A DNA stretch of 14,721 nucleotides from the NCBI GenBank assembly GCA_030148625.1, contig JASBTC010000205.1:1-14721 (forward strand), given 5' to 3'. The position numbers were made by a program, and so were the translations under genes. A model generated the notes under the pieces. That model did no database searches. It saw only the letters and a list, made by a program, of their open reading frames with translations, and was not told the DNA's origin. How positions within the stretch are numbered: the first letter of the stretch is position 1; each line of letters opens with the position of its first letter. Shown here piece by piece: positions 1 through 7,338 of the stretch. Source of the DNA: Sphingobium sp. GTDB taxonomy: Bacteria; Pseudomonadota; Alphaproteobacteria; Sphingomonadales; Sphingomonadaceae.

Positions 1-280
1 GGTTGGTCAGCTTGCCCTCGGCGTCGACATGCATATTGACGCCTTCGTTGAGGCCCATCAGCGCCAGCGGCACCGGGTTCTCACCCGCCGTGAAGACGAT
101 CGGGAAATAGCGCTGCGCCATCGGAAATTCGTCGACGGTCACCGGAAAGGCATGCTGGCCGTTGAGCCAGGGAGCCGCATCGACCTGGCGCGCCTTCCAA
201 TCCTTGTGCTCGTTGGAGGAAAGCGGCACGAGATCCTGGTACAGAACCGGAAGCGCATTTGCAGTCGGCACGCTGGCCAT
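1..280 (-). CDS. SapC family protein, N-terminal part (runs off left edge)
   Basis: Only the first 93 codons are inside the window; the C-terminal part lies beyond base 1. The protein begins MASVPTANALPVLYQDLVPL and continues with a segment containing HAFPVTVDEFPMAQRYFPIV and NPVPLALMGLNEGVN, which I recognise as the opening of SapC-family proteins (PF07277). The start at 280 is supported by AGGAGA at 293-288, 7 nt upstream. The family is named after a Campylobacter fetus S-layer locus. In Caulobacterales and Sphingomonadales such genes usually lie near TonB-dependent receptor and tryptophan-halogenase-like genes, but that context cannot be seen here and the biochemical role is not established. 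The gene lies downstream of, and on the same strand as, the FAD oxidoreductase, 74 nt away. Family assignment is fairly secure; function is unknown. Confidence 0.85.
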   Translation of the reverse strand, partial: MASVPTANALPVLYQDLVPLSSNEHKDWKARQVDAAPWLNGQHAFPVTVDEFPMAQRYFPIVFTAGENPVPLALMGLNEGVNMHVDAEGKLTN

Positions 281-323
281 TCGATATTCTCCTGAAACAT
301 TTTTGCGATTGAATGGATGACCG

Positions 324-338
324 CGTCCCCCGCGGACG
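324..338 (-). terminator. possible weak hairpin terminator after the FAD oxidoreductase gene
   Basis: A 5-bp GC-rich stem (CGTCC at 324-328 and GGACG at 334-338) with a 5-nt loop lies 16 nt beyond the stop codon of the FAD oxidoreductase gene. It has no T-run on the minus strand, so at best it is a weak or Rho-assisted terminator or a pause site. The rest of the 74-nt gap shows only the ribosome binding site of the SapC gene and no clear promoter. Confidence 0.2.
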
Positions 339-354
339 AAATAACCGTGGCCGT

Positions 355-1800
355 TTATGGTGCAGCCGCGTCGGTTGCAAGCGGCACGAGCTTCCCGGGG
401 TTCATGAGGTTGCGCGGATCGAGCGCGGCCTTGATCGCGCGGAGCGCAGTCAATCGCGCGGGATCGGCCAATCGCGCATTCTCGTCGCGCTTCATCTGGC
501 CGATACCATGCTCGGCGGAGATCGATCCGCCGGCCGCGACGACAAGATCGTGCACATAGGCGCTGATCGGCTTGCCCGCCCCCATTGCCCAGCCCGCCGG
601 CGCCCCCGCCGGCGCGCGGACATGGAAGTGGACGTTGCCGTCGCCGAGATGGCCAAAGGCGGTGGCGCGGACGCCGGGAAAACGTGCCTCGACCGCCAAA
701 GCCCCATCGATCATGAAATCGGGCATTCCCGCCACCGGCACCGAAATATCGTGCTGCACCGCCGGCCCATGTGCCCGTTCCGCCTCCGACAGCGAATCGC
801 GCAGCTTCCAGAATGCATCCGCCTGCGCTTCGCTCGCCGCGATCGTCGCATCGCGAAACAATCCAGCCTCCCGCGCATCGGCAAGCAGGCGTTCGAGCAG
901 CGCGGCAGGAGGCTCCTCGCGCGAATCGGAGCGGACGAGTTCGATCAGCACGTGCCAGGGATGCTCGCCGGCCAATGGTGCGCGCGTGCCGGGAATATGT
1001 TTCAGCACCAGCGCCAGCGAATCGGCCCTTACGATCTCGAATCCCTCCAGCGCGTCGGCGGCCCACGCTTCCAGATGCCGCAACAGCGCCAGTGCCTGAT
1101 GCGGGCTGTCGACGCCGATCCAGCCGACCGCGCGATCGACGATCGCCGGCACGAGCTTCAGGCTCGCTGCCGTGACGATCCCGAGCGTCCCTTCGGCCCC
1201 GATCAGCAGATGCCGCAGATCATAGCCGCGATTGTCCTTTTTGAGCGGATTGAGCCCGGCGAACACAGTGCCGTCGGGCAACACCGCCTCGATCCCCAGA
1301 GTCAGGGACCGCATCGTGCCGAAACGCAGAACCTGCGTGCCACCGGCATTGGTCGAGACGAGCCCGCCAACCGTTGCCGACCCCTTGCCGCCCAGGGTCA
1401 GGGGAAAGCGCATGGCGATATCGTTCGCCGCATCGTGCAGCGTGGCCAGGATCACCCCCGCTTCCGCCACGGCGACGCCCTCCTCGGCCGACAGGTTGCG
1501 GATCCGGTTCATCCGCCGCATCGACAGGATCACAGCGGACCCGTCCTCGGGCGGTGTCGCCCCGCCGACCATGCTCGTATTGCCGCCCTGGGGGACCAGC
1601 GGGATACGATGCACGTCCGCGATACGCACGATCGCGGCCACTTCCGCCGTATCGGCCGGGCTGAGCAATGCCGGCGCTTCGCCATGGAAACGGCCGCGCC
1701 AGTCGTTCAGCCAGGGAGCAATCGCGTCGCGATCGTCGGTGAATCCCTTGGGACCGAGCAGATCGCGCAATGCGGCGAGGCCAGGAATTGGATGCGTCAT
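355..1800 (-). CDS. FAD-binding oxidoreductase, D-2-hydroxyglutarate/D-lactate dehydrogenase-like
   Basis: This 481-residue protein has the layout of the PCMH-type FAD enzymes (FAD_binding_4 followed by the FAD-oxidase C-terminal domain). The FAD pyrophosphate-binding segment PLVPQGGNTS is at 67-76, a second FAD loop rich in Gly/Thr (GGLVSTNAGG) at 145-154, and GAEGTLGIVT at 201-210. The C-terminal domain carries GHLGDGNVHFH at 383-393 and SAEHGIG at 428-434, which in this family supply metal and substrate ligands, and it closes with DPRNLMNPGKL. These enzymes oxidise D-2-hydroxy acids and pass electrons to a carrier; the exact substrate cannot be told. From memory of D2HGDH/GlcD relatives, a Lys often sits just before the [YH]D-x-S segment; here it is Gln349 (QHDIS), which may bear on specificity. 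The ATG at 1800 has AAGGG (1812-1808) about 7 nt upstream. The gene is divergent from the next one. Confidence 0.88.
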   Translation of the reverse strand: MTHPIPGLAALRDLLGPKGFTDDRDAIAPWLNDWRGRFHGEAPALLSPADTAEVAAIVRIADVHRIPLVPQGGNTSMVGGATPPEDGSAVILSMRRMNRIRNLSAEEGVAVAEAGVILATLHDAANDIAMRFPLTLGGKGSATVGGLVSTNAGGTQVLRFGTMRSLTLGIEAVLPDGTVFAGLNPLKKDNRGYDLRHLLIGAEGTLGIVTAASLKLVPAIVDRAVGWIGVDSPHQALALLRHLEAWAADALEGFEIVRADSLALVLKHIPGTRAPLAGEHPWHVLIELVRSDSREEPPAALLERLLADAREAGLFRDATIAASEAQADAFWKLRDSLSEAERAHGPAVQHDISVPVAGMPDFMIDGALAVEARFPGVRATAFGHLGDGNVHFHVRAPAGAPAGWAMGAGKPISAYVHDLVVAAGGSISAEHGIGQMKRDENARLADPARLTALRAIKAALDPRNLMNPGKLVPLATDAAAP

Positions 1801-1806
1801 GGTTCG

Positions 1807-1861
1807 GCCCTTGCTGGTGCGCGAGAATTCATGGCGCGTTCAACCGGGATGGTGCAAGGGC
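1807..1861. repeat. 8-bp inverted repeat in divergent intergenic region
   Basis: GCCCTTGC at 1807-1814 and its exact complement GCAAGGGC at 1854-1861 are separated by 39 nt in the 85-nt gap between the FAD oxidoreductase and the secreted protein gene. Each arm contains an AAGGG that can act as a Shine-Dalgarno sequence for the gene or mini-ORF reading away from it, so the symmetry may reflect two ribosome binding sites rather than an operator. No convincing -35/-10 pair was seen in the gap. Confidence 0.35.
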
Positions 1862-1871
1862 GACAGCGAAA

Positions 1872-1889
1872 ATGAGTGCGATTGAATGA
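1872..1889 (+). CDS. possible 5-codon leader ORF (MSAIE) overlapping the next start
   Basis: ATG AGT GCG ATT GAA TGA can be read at 1872-1889. AAGGG at 1856-1860 lies 11 nt upstream, whereas the following gene's own ATG at 1886 has no evident ribosome binding site. The stop of the mini-ORF and the start of the next gene share ATGA (1886-1889), the classic arrangement for translational coupling. At five codons this can easily be chance, and nothing shows that it is translated. Confidence 0.25.
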   Translation: MSAIE

Positions 1890-2326
1890 CCATCTTGTCG
1901 CTCGCGGCAATGTTGCTCGCGGGAAGCGGGACTGTTGCGCAATCCGGCGCAGCCGTCGCCGTGCCCGAACGCTACGCGCAGATCACAATCCGCGAACGCG
2001 TGATCATCCGCGTGCCGACCCGTCCGTCCGCGCCCCCCGCCAAACCCGCGAAGTGGAAGGAAAAGAAGGCACCGCGTTGCGTATCGCTCAATGCGCTGGC
2101 CGGCGCCGCGGTCACCGCCAACGACAGCGTCGACCTGATCCTGCGTGGTGGAACCCGCCTTCGCGCGCGGCTCGATCGCAATTGTCCGGCGCTCGATTTC
2201 TATTCTGGATTCTACATTAAACCGACCCGCGACGGGCGCATCTGCGCCGATCGGGATACGATCCACGCACGTTCCGGCGGGCAATGTGAGATAAACAGCT
2301 TCAAGGCCCTGGTTCCCGACCGCTGA
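1886..2326 (+). CDS. small secreted four-cysteine protein, unknown function
   Basis: This is a 146-residue protein whose function I cannot name. The N-terminus is hydrophobic (residues 3-26, with Ala/Gly/Ser near 20-26), consistent with a signal peptide, although the n-region lacks a basic residue. A Pro/Lys-rich linker at about 44-62 leads to a compact domain from about 63 to 143. The domain holds four cysteines (65, 100, 120, 134), enough for two disulfides in the periplasm, and contains SVDLILRGGTRLRARL followed by CPALDFYSGFYIKP and ICADRD. I have the impression that this Cys-spaced domain recurs as a conserved hypothetical protein in sphingomonads. It is followed after 85 nt by the DEAD-box helicase gene on the same strand, with a possible terminator between. 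The start at 1886 is the first in frame; it lacks a clear ribosome binding site and may be coupled to a mini-ORF. Confidence 0.72.
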   Translation: MTILSLAAMLLAGSGTVAQSGAAVAVPERYAQITIRERVIIRVPTRPSAPPAKPAKWKEKKAPRCVSLNALAGAAVTANDSVDLILRGGTRLRARLDRNCPALDFYSGFYIKPTRDGRICADRDTIHARSGGQCEINSFKALVPDR

Positions 2327-2350
2327 AAACTTGACAATCACGCATGTTTC

Positions 2351-2384
2351 CGCCACCCGCACCGGCGCTGGGCGGCGCTTTTTT
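2351..2384 (+). terminator. possible intrinsic terminator or attenuator in the helicase leader
   Basis: CGCC-A-CCC at 2351-2358 can pair with GGG-C-GGCG at 2370-2377. This gives seven GC pairs interrupted by one A/C mismatch around an 11-nt loop, followed directly by C and six T (2379-2384). It lies 24 nt after the stop of the secreted protein gene and 27 nt before the helicase ATG. It could end the upstream transcript, or act as an attenuator if the helicase is transcribed from upstream, since there is almost no room for a promoter between the T-run and the helicase start. Competing pairings (GCGC/GCGC) exist, so the fold is not certain. Confidence 0.4.
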
Positions 2385-2411
2385 CGCTACCCCGAACCTT
2401 CCGGAACGAAA

Positions 2412-3806
2412 ATGAGCTTTGCCGATCTCGGCTTGTCCGACGAACTCCTCCGTGCCGTGACCGAAGCGGGCTATGATCAGCCCACGCCGATCCAGAAGCA
2501 GGCGATCCCTTCGGTGCTGATGGGCAAGGACCTGATCGGCATTGCCCAAACCGGGACCGGCAAGACCGCCGCTTTCGTCTTGCCGATGATCGACATCCTC
2601 GGCGAAGGGCGCAGCCGCGCACGCATGCCGCGGTCGCTGATTCTCGAGCCGACCCGCGAACTCGCGGCCCAGGTCGCCGAAAACTTCGACAAATACGGCA
2701 AATATCACAAGCTCTCGATGGCGCTGCTGATCGGTGGCGTCTCTATGGGCGACCAGCAAAAGGCCCTGGAGAAGGGCGTCGACGTGCTGATCGCGACGCC
2801 GGGACGCCTCATGGACCTCTTCGGGCGCGGCAAGATCCTGCTCACCGGCTGCGACCTGCTCGTCATCGACGAGGCCGATCGAATGCTCGACATGGGGTTC
2901 ATCCCCGATATCGAAGAGATCTGCACCAAGCTGCCCAAGAACCGGCAGACCCTGCTTTTCTCGGCGACGATGCCGCCGCCGATCAAGAAGCTGGCGGACA
3001 AGTTCCTGAGCAGCCCCAAATCGGTCGAGGTCTCGCGACCCGCCACCGCGAACACCTCGATCAAGCAGCTCCTGGTCGAGACCGATTCGCGCAAGAAGCG
3101 CGAGACGCTGCGCGACCTGCTCCGCGAAGAGGATGTCAGCACGGCGATCATCTTCTGCAACCGCAAGACCACGGTGCGCGAGCTCGCCACCAGCCTGAAG
3201 CGCGACGGCTTCGCTGCCGGCGAGATCCATGGCGACATGGAGCAGCGCGACCGTATCGCCGAGCTCGACCGGTTCAAGGCCGGCACGATCAATATCCTGG
3301 TCGCGTCGGATGTCGCGGCGCGCGGTCTCGACATCAAGGGCGTCAGCCACGTCTTCAACTATGACGCGCCCTGGCATCCCGACGACTATATCCACCGCAT
3401 CGGCCGCACCGGCCGCGCCGGCGCGACCGGCACCGCCTATACGCTGATCACCGCCGCCGATGCCGAGGCGATCGAGAATATCGAGAAACTGACCGGCCTG
3501 AAGATCGAACGCGTCGGCAAGCCCGCCAGGGCGGCCGAGAGCCGCGAGGAACCGAAGCGCGAAGAGGCGAAGCGCGAGCGGGCGAAGCCCGAAAAACCCC
3601 GCCGGGAAAAAGCGGCCGACCGGACCGAAGTAAAGGCCGAACGCCCGCGCCGCGAAGAACGGGAAGCGCCCCGCGCCGAGAGCAAGCCACCCCGTGTCGA
3701 GAACAAGCCGCCTCGCACCTCGCGCCCGCCCGTGCGTGATGACGAGCCCGATGATGGCTGGAACGGCCCGATGCCCAGCTTCCTGAGCGTCAAACTGGGC
3801 GATTGA
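2412..3806 (+). CDS. DEAD-box ATP-dependent RNA helicase (RhlE-like)
   Basis: From the ATG at 2412 this is a 464-residue protein. A TTG at 2331 would add 27 residues that do not look like the family and would read through the possible terminator, so it is not used. The helicase core is complete: PTPIQ of the Q motif at 24-28, AQTGTGKT (motif I) at 45-52, PTRELA at 80-85, TPGR at 129-132, DEAD at 153-156, SAT at 184-186, ARGLD at 303-307 and HRIGRTGR at 328-335. Residues from about 370 to 464 form a Lys/Arg/Glu/Pro-rich, low-complexity tail that probably binds RNA or partner proteins. The opening MSFADLGLSDELL and overall layout resemble RhlE. Such cytoplasmic helicases unwind short RNA duplexes in ribosome assembly or RNA decay, often in the cold. 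GGAA lies 6 nt upstream of the start. A GNAT gene follows after 4 nt, so the two are probably cotranscribed. Confidence 0.95.
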   Translation: MSFADLGLSDELLRAVTEAGYDQPTPIQKQAIPSVLMGKDLIGIAQTGTGKTAAFVLPMIDILGEGRSRARMPRSLILEPTRELAAQVAENFDKYGKYHKLSMALLIGGVSMGDQQKALEKGVDVLIATPGRLMDLFGRGKILLTGCDLLVIDEADRMLDMGFIPDIEEICTKLPKNRQTLLFSATMPPPIKKLADKFLSSPKSVEVSRPATANTSIKQLLVETDSRKKRETLRDLLREEDVSTAIIFCNRKTTVRELATSLKRDGFAAGEIHGDMEQRDRIAELDRFKAGTINILVASDVAARGLDIKGVSHVFNYDAPWHPDDYIHRIGRTGRAGATGTAYTLITAADAEAIENIEKLTGLKIERVGKPARAAESREEPKREEAKRERAKPEKPRREKAADRTEVKAERPRREEREAPRAESKPPRVENKPPRTSRPPVRDDEPDDGWNGPMPSFLSVKLGD

Positions 3807-3810
3807 TCTC

Positions 3811-4350
3811 ATGCCTCTGGCGCATCGTTGGGCGCGTACCGAGGATATTCCGGCATTGCGCGCGCTGATGACCGCCGCGATCGAGCAGCTTCAGACCGAC
3901 GTGCTCGATCCCGATCAGGTCCGCGCCAGCCATGCGGTGATGGGCCTCGACACCCAGTTGATCGATGATGGCAGCTATGTGATCATCGAAGCCGAGGGCC
4001 GGATTGCCGGCTGCGGTGGCTGGAGCCGGCGCGCCACGCTCTATGGCGGCGACCATTCGCCGGGCCGCGATGCGGCGCTGCTCGATCCCGCCGCCGACGC
4101 AGCGAGAATCCGCGCCATGTACACCCATCCCGATTTCGTCCGCCGCGGTGTCGGCAGGCTGGTGCTGGATCTGTGCGAACGCGCCGCCGCCGCACATGGC
4201 TTTTCACGCGTCGAGCTGATGGCCACGCTTGCAGGAGAGCGGCTCTACAGTGCCTGCGGCTATACGGCGATCGAACATACCCAGAGCCCACCGATCGATG
4301 GCGTCCCGGTCCCGCTGATCCGGATGGGGAAGTCGCTGGCTCGGGATTGA
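3811..4350 (+). CDS. GNAT family N-acetyltransferase
   Basis: A 179-residue single-domain GNAT protein. The acetyl-CoA-binding segment is IRAMYTHPDFVRRGVGRLVL at about 100-119, where RRGVGR matches the R/Q-x-x-G-x-G/A pyrophosphate loop. The C-terminal part, ERLYSACGY at about 143-151, is the usual GNAT motif B region (Y-x-x-x-G-Y/F). The N-terminal part, with AEGRIAGCGGW at 61-71, gives the central beta strands. The acceptor substrate (small molecule, peptide or protein) cannot be inferred. The ATG at 3811 lies 4 nt after the helicase stop, so it is probably the second gene of that transcript. It converges on tgt across the REP-like inverted repeat, which likely terminates it. Confidence 0.9.
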   Translation: MPLAHRWARTEDIPALRALMTAAIEQLQTDVLDPDQVRASHAVMGLDTQLIDDGSYVIIEAEGRIAGCGGWSRRATLYGGDHSPGRDAALLDPAADAARIRAMYTHPDFVRRGVGRLVLDLCERAAAAHGFSRVELMATLAGERLYSACGYTAIEHTQSPPIDGVPVPLIRMGKSLARD

Positions 4351-4363
4351 TCCCGTCAAAATC

Positions 4364-4449
4364 CGTCATTCCGGCGAAAGCCGGAATCTCGCTTATCTGG
4401 ACCGAGGATTGAAAGAAGAAGCGAGATTCCGGCTTTCGCCGGAATGACG
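4364..4449. repeat. REP/BIME-like element: 31-bp perfect inverted repeat with nested hairpins
   Basis: Arms 4364-4394 and 4419-4449 are perfect 31-bp reverse complements around a 24-nt spacer (4395-4418). Each arm is itself a hairpin unit: TTCCGGC-GAAA-GCCGGAA, a 7-bp stem with a GAAA tetraloop (TTTC on the other strand), preceded by CGTCA and followed by TCTCGCTT. This resembles the CGTCATTC-type REP sequences common in proteobacterial genomes, here as an inverted pair (a BIME). Such elements are thought to be spread by RAYT transposases acting in trans; none is encoded in the window. The element fills most of the 112-nt gap between convergent GNAT and tgt genes, a typical position, and can fold on both strands as a transcription or mRNA-end barrier. 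I saw no second copy in the window. Confidence 0.9.
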
Positions 4450-4462
4450 ATTGAGTTGCCTT

Positions 4463-5611
<1,149 letters not shown>

Positions 5612-5643
5612 TTAACCGCGCTCTATCCCAAACGGAATGGCCC

Positions 5644-6093
5644 TCAGCCCGCCTTATTTCCACGGCTGCCCAGAAGTTCGGTAACTGTCCGCAGTGCCTC
5701 GGTCAGTGCGACGCGTTCCGCGGCGTCCAGATGGGCGATACTCCCCGCGACCTGGCGGTGGACGTCCGCATCGATCGATTCGAGCAATGCCCGGCCCGGC
5801 TCGGTCAACATGATCGGGCGCTGCCGGGCATCGCTGCCGCGTCCCCGCACGATCAGCCCGCGCGCTTCGAAGCGCGCGACGATCCGGCTGAGATAGCCCG
5901 GATCGATACCCAGTTCCGCGCGAACGCCAGAGGCCAGCGCCGGTTCCTGCCGTGCGACTTCATACAGCACGCGCGCTTCGACCAGCGACAGGCCGCTGCC
6001 CATATAGGATGCGTCCAGCACGCCGAAGATCCGCGTGTGGAAACGGTTGAAGGCCCGCAGCGTCCGGATCGTGTCTTGCTGTGTTTCGGTCAT
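5644..6093 (-). CDS. MarR family transcriptional regulator
   Basis: From the ATG at 6093 (MTETQQDTIRTLRAF) this is a 149-residue winged-helix regulator, a normal MarR length. The first helices (about 8-30) would form the dimer interface. The HTH runs from about 36 to 81, with recognition helix DPGYLSRIVARFEARGLI at 64-81. The wing follows (RGRGSDARQRPIMLT, 83-97) with the conserved D-x-R at 88-90. The sequence, especially RAFNRFHTRIFGVLD, LSLVEARVLYE and IDPGYLSRI, resembles the N-terminal MarR half of the bifunctional MarR-GNAT proteins known from many bacteria. A GNAT gene starts 38 nt away in the opposite direction, with a palindromic operator candidate between. An upstream in-frame extension to 6183 would cover that operator and is not favoured. 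No strong ribosome binding site is visible. It may also drive tgt, 44 nt downstream. The ligand is unknown. Confidence 0.92.
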   Translation of the reverse strand: MTETQQDTIRTLRAFNRFHTRIFGVLDASYMGSGLSLVEARVLYEVARQEPALASGVRAELGIDPGYLSRIVARFEARGLIVRGRGSDARQRPIMLTEPGRALLESIDADVHRQVAGSIAHLDAAERVALTEALRTVTELLGSRGNKAG

Positions 6094-6097
6094 GGGG

Positions 6098-6125
6098 TTG
6101 ACTGGCGCAAAATAGTTGCCATTGT
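6098..6125 (+). promoter_or_regulatory. candidate promoter of the divergent GNAT gene
   Basis: TTGACT (6098-6103) and CATTGT (6120-6125) are separated by 16 nt and would place transcription start near 6132, the A of the GNAT ATG. That would give a leaderless mRNA, consistent with the absence of any ribosome binding site there. The -10 match is modest and overlaps the operator palindrome, so MarR binding would block it. Confidence 0.4.
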
Positions 6126-6131
6126 CAACTA
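6113..6131. promoter_or_regulatory. candidate MarR operator (19-bp palindrome)
   Basis: TAGTTGCCATTGTCAACTA is an imperfect palindrome: six outer bases match perfectly (TAGTTG/CAACTA), then one mismatched pair, then C/G around a 3-base centre. The half-site spacing TTG-n-CA-nnn-TG-n-CAA type is usual for MarR-family dimers. It lies between the divergent MarR and GNAT starts and touches the GNAT start codon at 6132. Likely role: autorepression of the MarR gene and repression of the GNAT gene, relieved by an unknown ligand. Confidence 0.65.
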
Positions 6132-6824
6132 ATGAACGACATTCCCGACTCCCATCCGCTCGACCGCCCCGTCTGGTCGGCACTCACCACCGGCTGGTCG
6201 CCCTTTGCGCAGGGCGATGCCTGCGCACTTCGCCTCGATCCGCGCTACGGCCCATTCGGCGCGCCCGCCAATGCCTCGTCCGACAGCCTCAACGCGCTGA
6301 CCGCGCTGATTCCGGCCGACGGGGAACTCTGGCTGGTCGGCGCAGGCGATCTGCCGACGCCGGACGATGCGGCCGTGCTGCGCACCGCCTTGCTGCATCA
6401 GATGGTCGCCGAACATATCGTGCCGTCATCACAGTCGATCGACTTCCTGTCGCTCGATGAGGCCGACGCGCCCGAGATGCTGGCGCTTGCCCAGTTGACC
6501 AGGCCAGGCCCCTTCACCACCCTGACCCACCGGTTGGGCGATTTCATCGGCGTCCGGCGTGACGGACAATTGATCGCCATGGCGGGCGAGCGAATGAAGA
6601 TCGACGGCTTCACCGAAGTGAGCGGCGTCTGCACCCATCCGGACCATCGCGGCCAGGGCTATGCCGGCGCATTGATGCGCGTGGTCGCCCAGCGGATCCT
6701 GGCGCGTGGGGAAATTCCGTTCCTCCACACCTATGCCAGCAACGTGACCGCCATCGCGCTTTACGAAAAGCTCGGTTTCCGGCTGCGAACCCCGGTCAAC
6801 ATGGTGGTGCTGGGGCCGGGCTGA
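6132..6824 (+). CDS. GNAT family N-acetyltransferase (FR47-like), divergent from MarR
   Basis: A 230-residue protein with a poorly recognisable N-terminal half (1-105) and a C-terminal GNAT fold. The acetyl-CoA loop is within VSGVCTHPDHRGQGYAGAL (164-182), where RGQGYA matches the R/Q-x-x-G-x-A signature. Motif B is LHTYASNVTAIALYEKLGF (198-216), with the Asn and Tyr typical of the FR47-like subgroup. The acceptor is not predictable. The ATG at 6132 abuts the putative MarR operator and has no Shine-Dalgarno sequence, so translation may be leaderless. It converges with the EF-hand gene, the two stop codons being only 2 nt apart. With the MarR gene it forms a regulator/enzyme pair. Confidence 0.9.
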   Translation: MNDIPDSHPLDRPVWSALTTGWSPFAQGDACALRLDPRYGPFGAPANASSDSLNALTALIPADGELWLVGAGDLPTPDDAAVLRTALLHQMVAEHIVPSSQSIDFLSLDEADAPEMLALAQLTRPGPFTTLTHRLGDFIGVRRDGQLIAMAGERMKIDGFTEVSGVCTHPDHRGQGYAGALMRVVAQRILARGEIPFLHTYASNVTAIALYEKLGFRLRTPVNMVVLGPG

Positions 6825-6826
6825 CC

Positions 6827-7327
6827 TTATTTGCGGGGCGGTTGCGTCGTGGCGGGCTTTTGCCCGCGACGCTCCTCGCGCGGATCCAGCCGCGGCATCG
6901 TCAGCACGATCAGTTCCGATCGCACCAGCACCCCGTCCCTGTCCTTGTCCAGCGCGTCGAAGCGGCGACCGAATTCGGCGCGGAATTCCTCCGGCGACAC
7001 CTTGTCGTCGCCATCGCTGTCGAGATCGAATTGCCCCGGCAGCGCATAGGCATTGCCCAGCCACATCTCCGACCATGGCCCGAGCTCGAGCAGCGAGATC
7101 AGCCCATCGCCATTGCGATCGCCGGCCTTGAACGACCGCACGACGCCGGCATCGAACTCCGCGCGCGTCACGCGTGCATCGCCATCGGCATCGAAGCCGG
7201 CGATCATCACCGCGACGGGCGTCGCCGACAATGTCGGACGCGTCGGCTGCGTCGGCTCAGGCGCCTTCTTGGCCCCCGCAACGGCCGCCATCGCGAGCAG
7301 CGGAATCAGCAGGGCAAACGCGCGCAT
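6827..7327 (-). CDS. secreted EF-hand calcium-binding protein
   Basis: From the ATG at 7327 this is a 166-residue protein with a signal peptide (residues 1-19, hydrophobic core FALLIPLLAMAAVAG). It has four full 12-residue EF-hand loops: DADGDARVTRAE (46-57), DRNGDGLISLLE (70-81), a loop at 103-114 starting DSDGDDKV, and DKDRDGVLVRSE (127-138). Each keeps acidic residues at positions 1, 3, 5 and 12 or the usual substitutes, so binding of up to four calcium ions is plausible, in the periplasm or outside the cell. The Pro/Thr-rich stretch after the signal and the basic tail have no known role. AAAGGA lies 6 nt upstream of the ATG; a GTG at 7342 is possible but less likely. It starts 11 nt after the queA stop and is probably the last gene of that operon. 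Target unknown. Confidence 0.9.
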   Translation of the reverse strand: MRAFALLIPLLAMAAVAGAKKAPEPTQPTRPTLSATPVAVMIAGFDADGDARVTRAEFDAGVVRSFKAGDRNGDGLISLLELGPWSEMWLGNAYALPGQFDLDSDGDDKVSPEEFRAEFGRRFDALDKDRDGVLVRSELIVLTMPRLDPREERRGQKPATTQPPRK

Positions 7328-7338
7328 CGACGATCCTT

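Noticed and set aside
313..1875. 520-codon open frame on the plus strand
   Set aside because: It is exactly antisense to the FAD oxidoreductase, has an Arg/His/Pro-rich composition without any domain, and is a usual by-product of high GC content.
2331..2336. TTGACA as a -35 box, or TTG 2331 as the helicase start
   Set aside because: No -10-like sequence lies 15-19 nt downstream (the region is CGCCACCCG), and the extra 27 residues do not resemble helicase N-termini.
2301..3812. 503-codon minus-strand frame opposite the helicase
   Set aside because: Antisense to an unmistakable DEAD-box gene; composition is Ala/Arg/Gly/Asp-rich with no recognisable motif.
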